This document shows positions 14,985 to 15,149 of a DNA stretch of 15,149 nt, piece by piece. The translations under genes were made by a program, and so were the position numbers. The stretch is taken from assembly GCA_003538525.1 (NCBI GenBank), contig DPRZ01000041.1, positions 1 to 15,149 of the forward strand, in the 5' to 3' direction. Each line of letters starts with the position of its first letter. Position 1 is the stretch's first letter. This DNA comes from Neisseriales bacterium (lineage in GTDB: Bacteria; Pseudomonadota; Gammaproteobacteria; Burkholderiales; UBA11063). The notes beneath the pieces are model-generated. The model saw only the letters and a list, made by a program, of their open reading frames with translations. It was not told the origin of the DNA and did no database searches.

Positions 14985-15148
14985 ACCTTATTGATTCATG
15001 TTCAAACAGGTCTTGGTAAATTGATTATACTTATCAAATCGATAAATATGATATGACCATCGCGCAATATACGGCTTTTTTAAACGCGATTGCCAAAACC
15101 AATACTATGTGTATGCAACCCAAAATAATGCCACACCCAGCAATCTAA
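14985..15148 (+). pseudogene. Degraded SUMF1/formylglycine-generating-enzyme-like fragment
   Basis: Reading from 15020 in frame gives IDYTYQIDKYDMTIAQYTAF and then LNAIAKTNT, ending at a TAA (15146-15148). This strongly recalls the opening of SUMF1/FGE-sulfatase-type domains (YxIGKYEVTNAQYxxFLNAVAKT). The same frame is stopped at 15017. The preceding residues of the domain (QTGLGK) appear in another frame at 15006-15020, consistent with a one-base deletion. A second frame change after about 15110 is possible, because another frame stays open to the window end. No signal peptide or start codon is seen. It diverges from arsD. The window end prevents judging whether more of the gene follows. Confidence 0.5.
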
Positions 15149-15149
15149 T

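Noticed and set aside
1..15149. Insertion sequences, tRNA genes or a defence system
   Set aside because: No transposase, integrase, cloverleaf, toxin-antitoxin pair or defence-type protein is seen on either strand.

Overview
The window comes from an AT-rich (by eye about 40% G+C), Gram-negative-type bacterium, most likely a beta- or gammaproteobacterium. The evidence is four lipobox-bearing lipoproteins, a classic LysR regulator, Shine-Dalgarno starts throughout, and an ars operon built from proteobacterial-type ArsD, ArsA, ArsH, ArsR, ArsC and Acr3. Species cannot be read from the sequence.

Left part (1-9303). The window opens inside a trehalose-synthesis gene (treZ, 3' part only). A surface or secretion-type block follows: a lipoprotein with a C-terminal RTX-like tail (1132-2265, minus), a divergent 522-residue lipoprotein of no family I can name (2570-4138, plus), a LysR-type regulator (4246-5154, minus), and divergently from it a 698-residue lipoprotein with two DUF1566 (Lcl-type) domains plus a DUF1554-like lectin-fold C-terminus (5488-7584, plus). 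Then come a 46-codon secreted mini-ORF (7678-7818) and a second RTX-tailed lipoprotein (7822-9303, minus) that shares a central domain with the first. All four lipoproteins carry nearly the same motif after the lipidated cysteine, C-[NSG]-[SN]-G-[ST]-[ST]. The LysR/DUF1566 intergenic region has an unusual set of repeated dyads. One is a perfect ATTTATC-N9-GATAAAT box centred about 66 bp upstream of the predicted transcription start, where LysR activators normally bind.

Right part (9439-14861, all minus). This is one tightly packed arsenic-resistance operon, transcribed arsD-arsA-(hairpin)-arsH-metallophosphoesterase-arsR-arsC-acr3. A good extended -10 promoter overlaps a TGCAA-type dyad operator just upstream of arsD. 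The system would reduce arsenate (ArsC), deliver arsenite to an ATPase (ArsD to ArsA), export it (Acr3) and detoxify organoarsenicals (ArsH), under ArsR control. The unusual points are a CpdA-like metallophosphoesterase embedded in the operon, an ArsR with a shifted third cysteine, and a terminator-like hairpin splitting arsDA from the rest.

Right end (about 14985-15148, plus). A short degraded stretch reads as the start of a formylglycine-generating-enzyme-like (SUMF1) domain, with at least one frame break.

The features best worth following up are the two-member RTX-tailed lipoprotein family, the repeated LysR operator array, and the phosphoesterase inside the ars operon.
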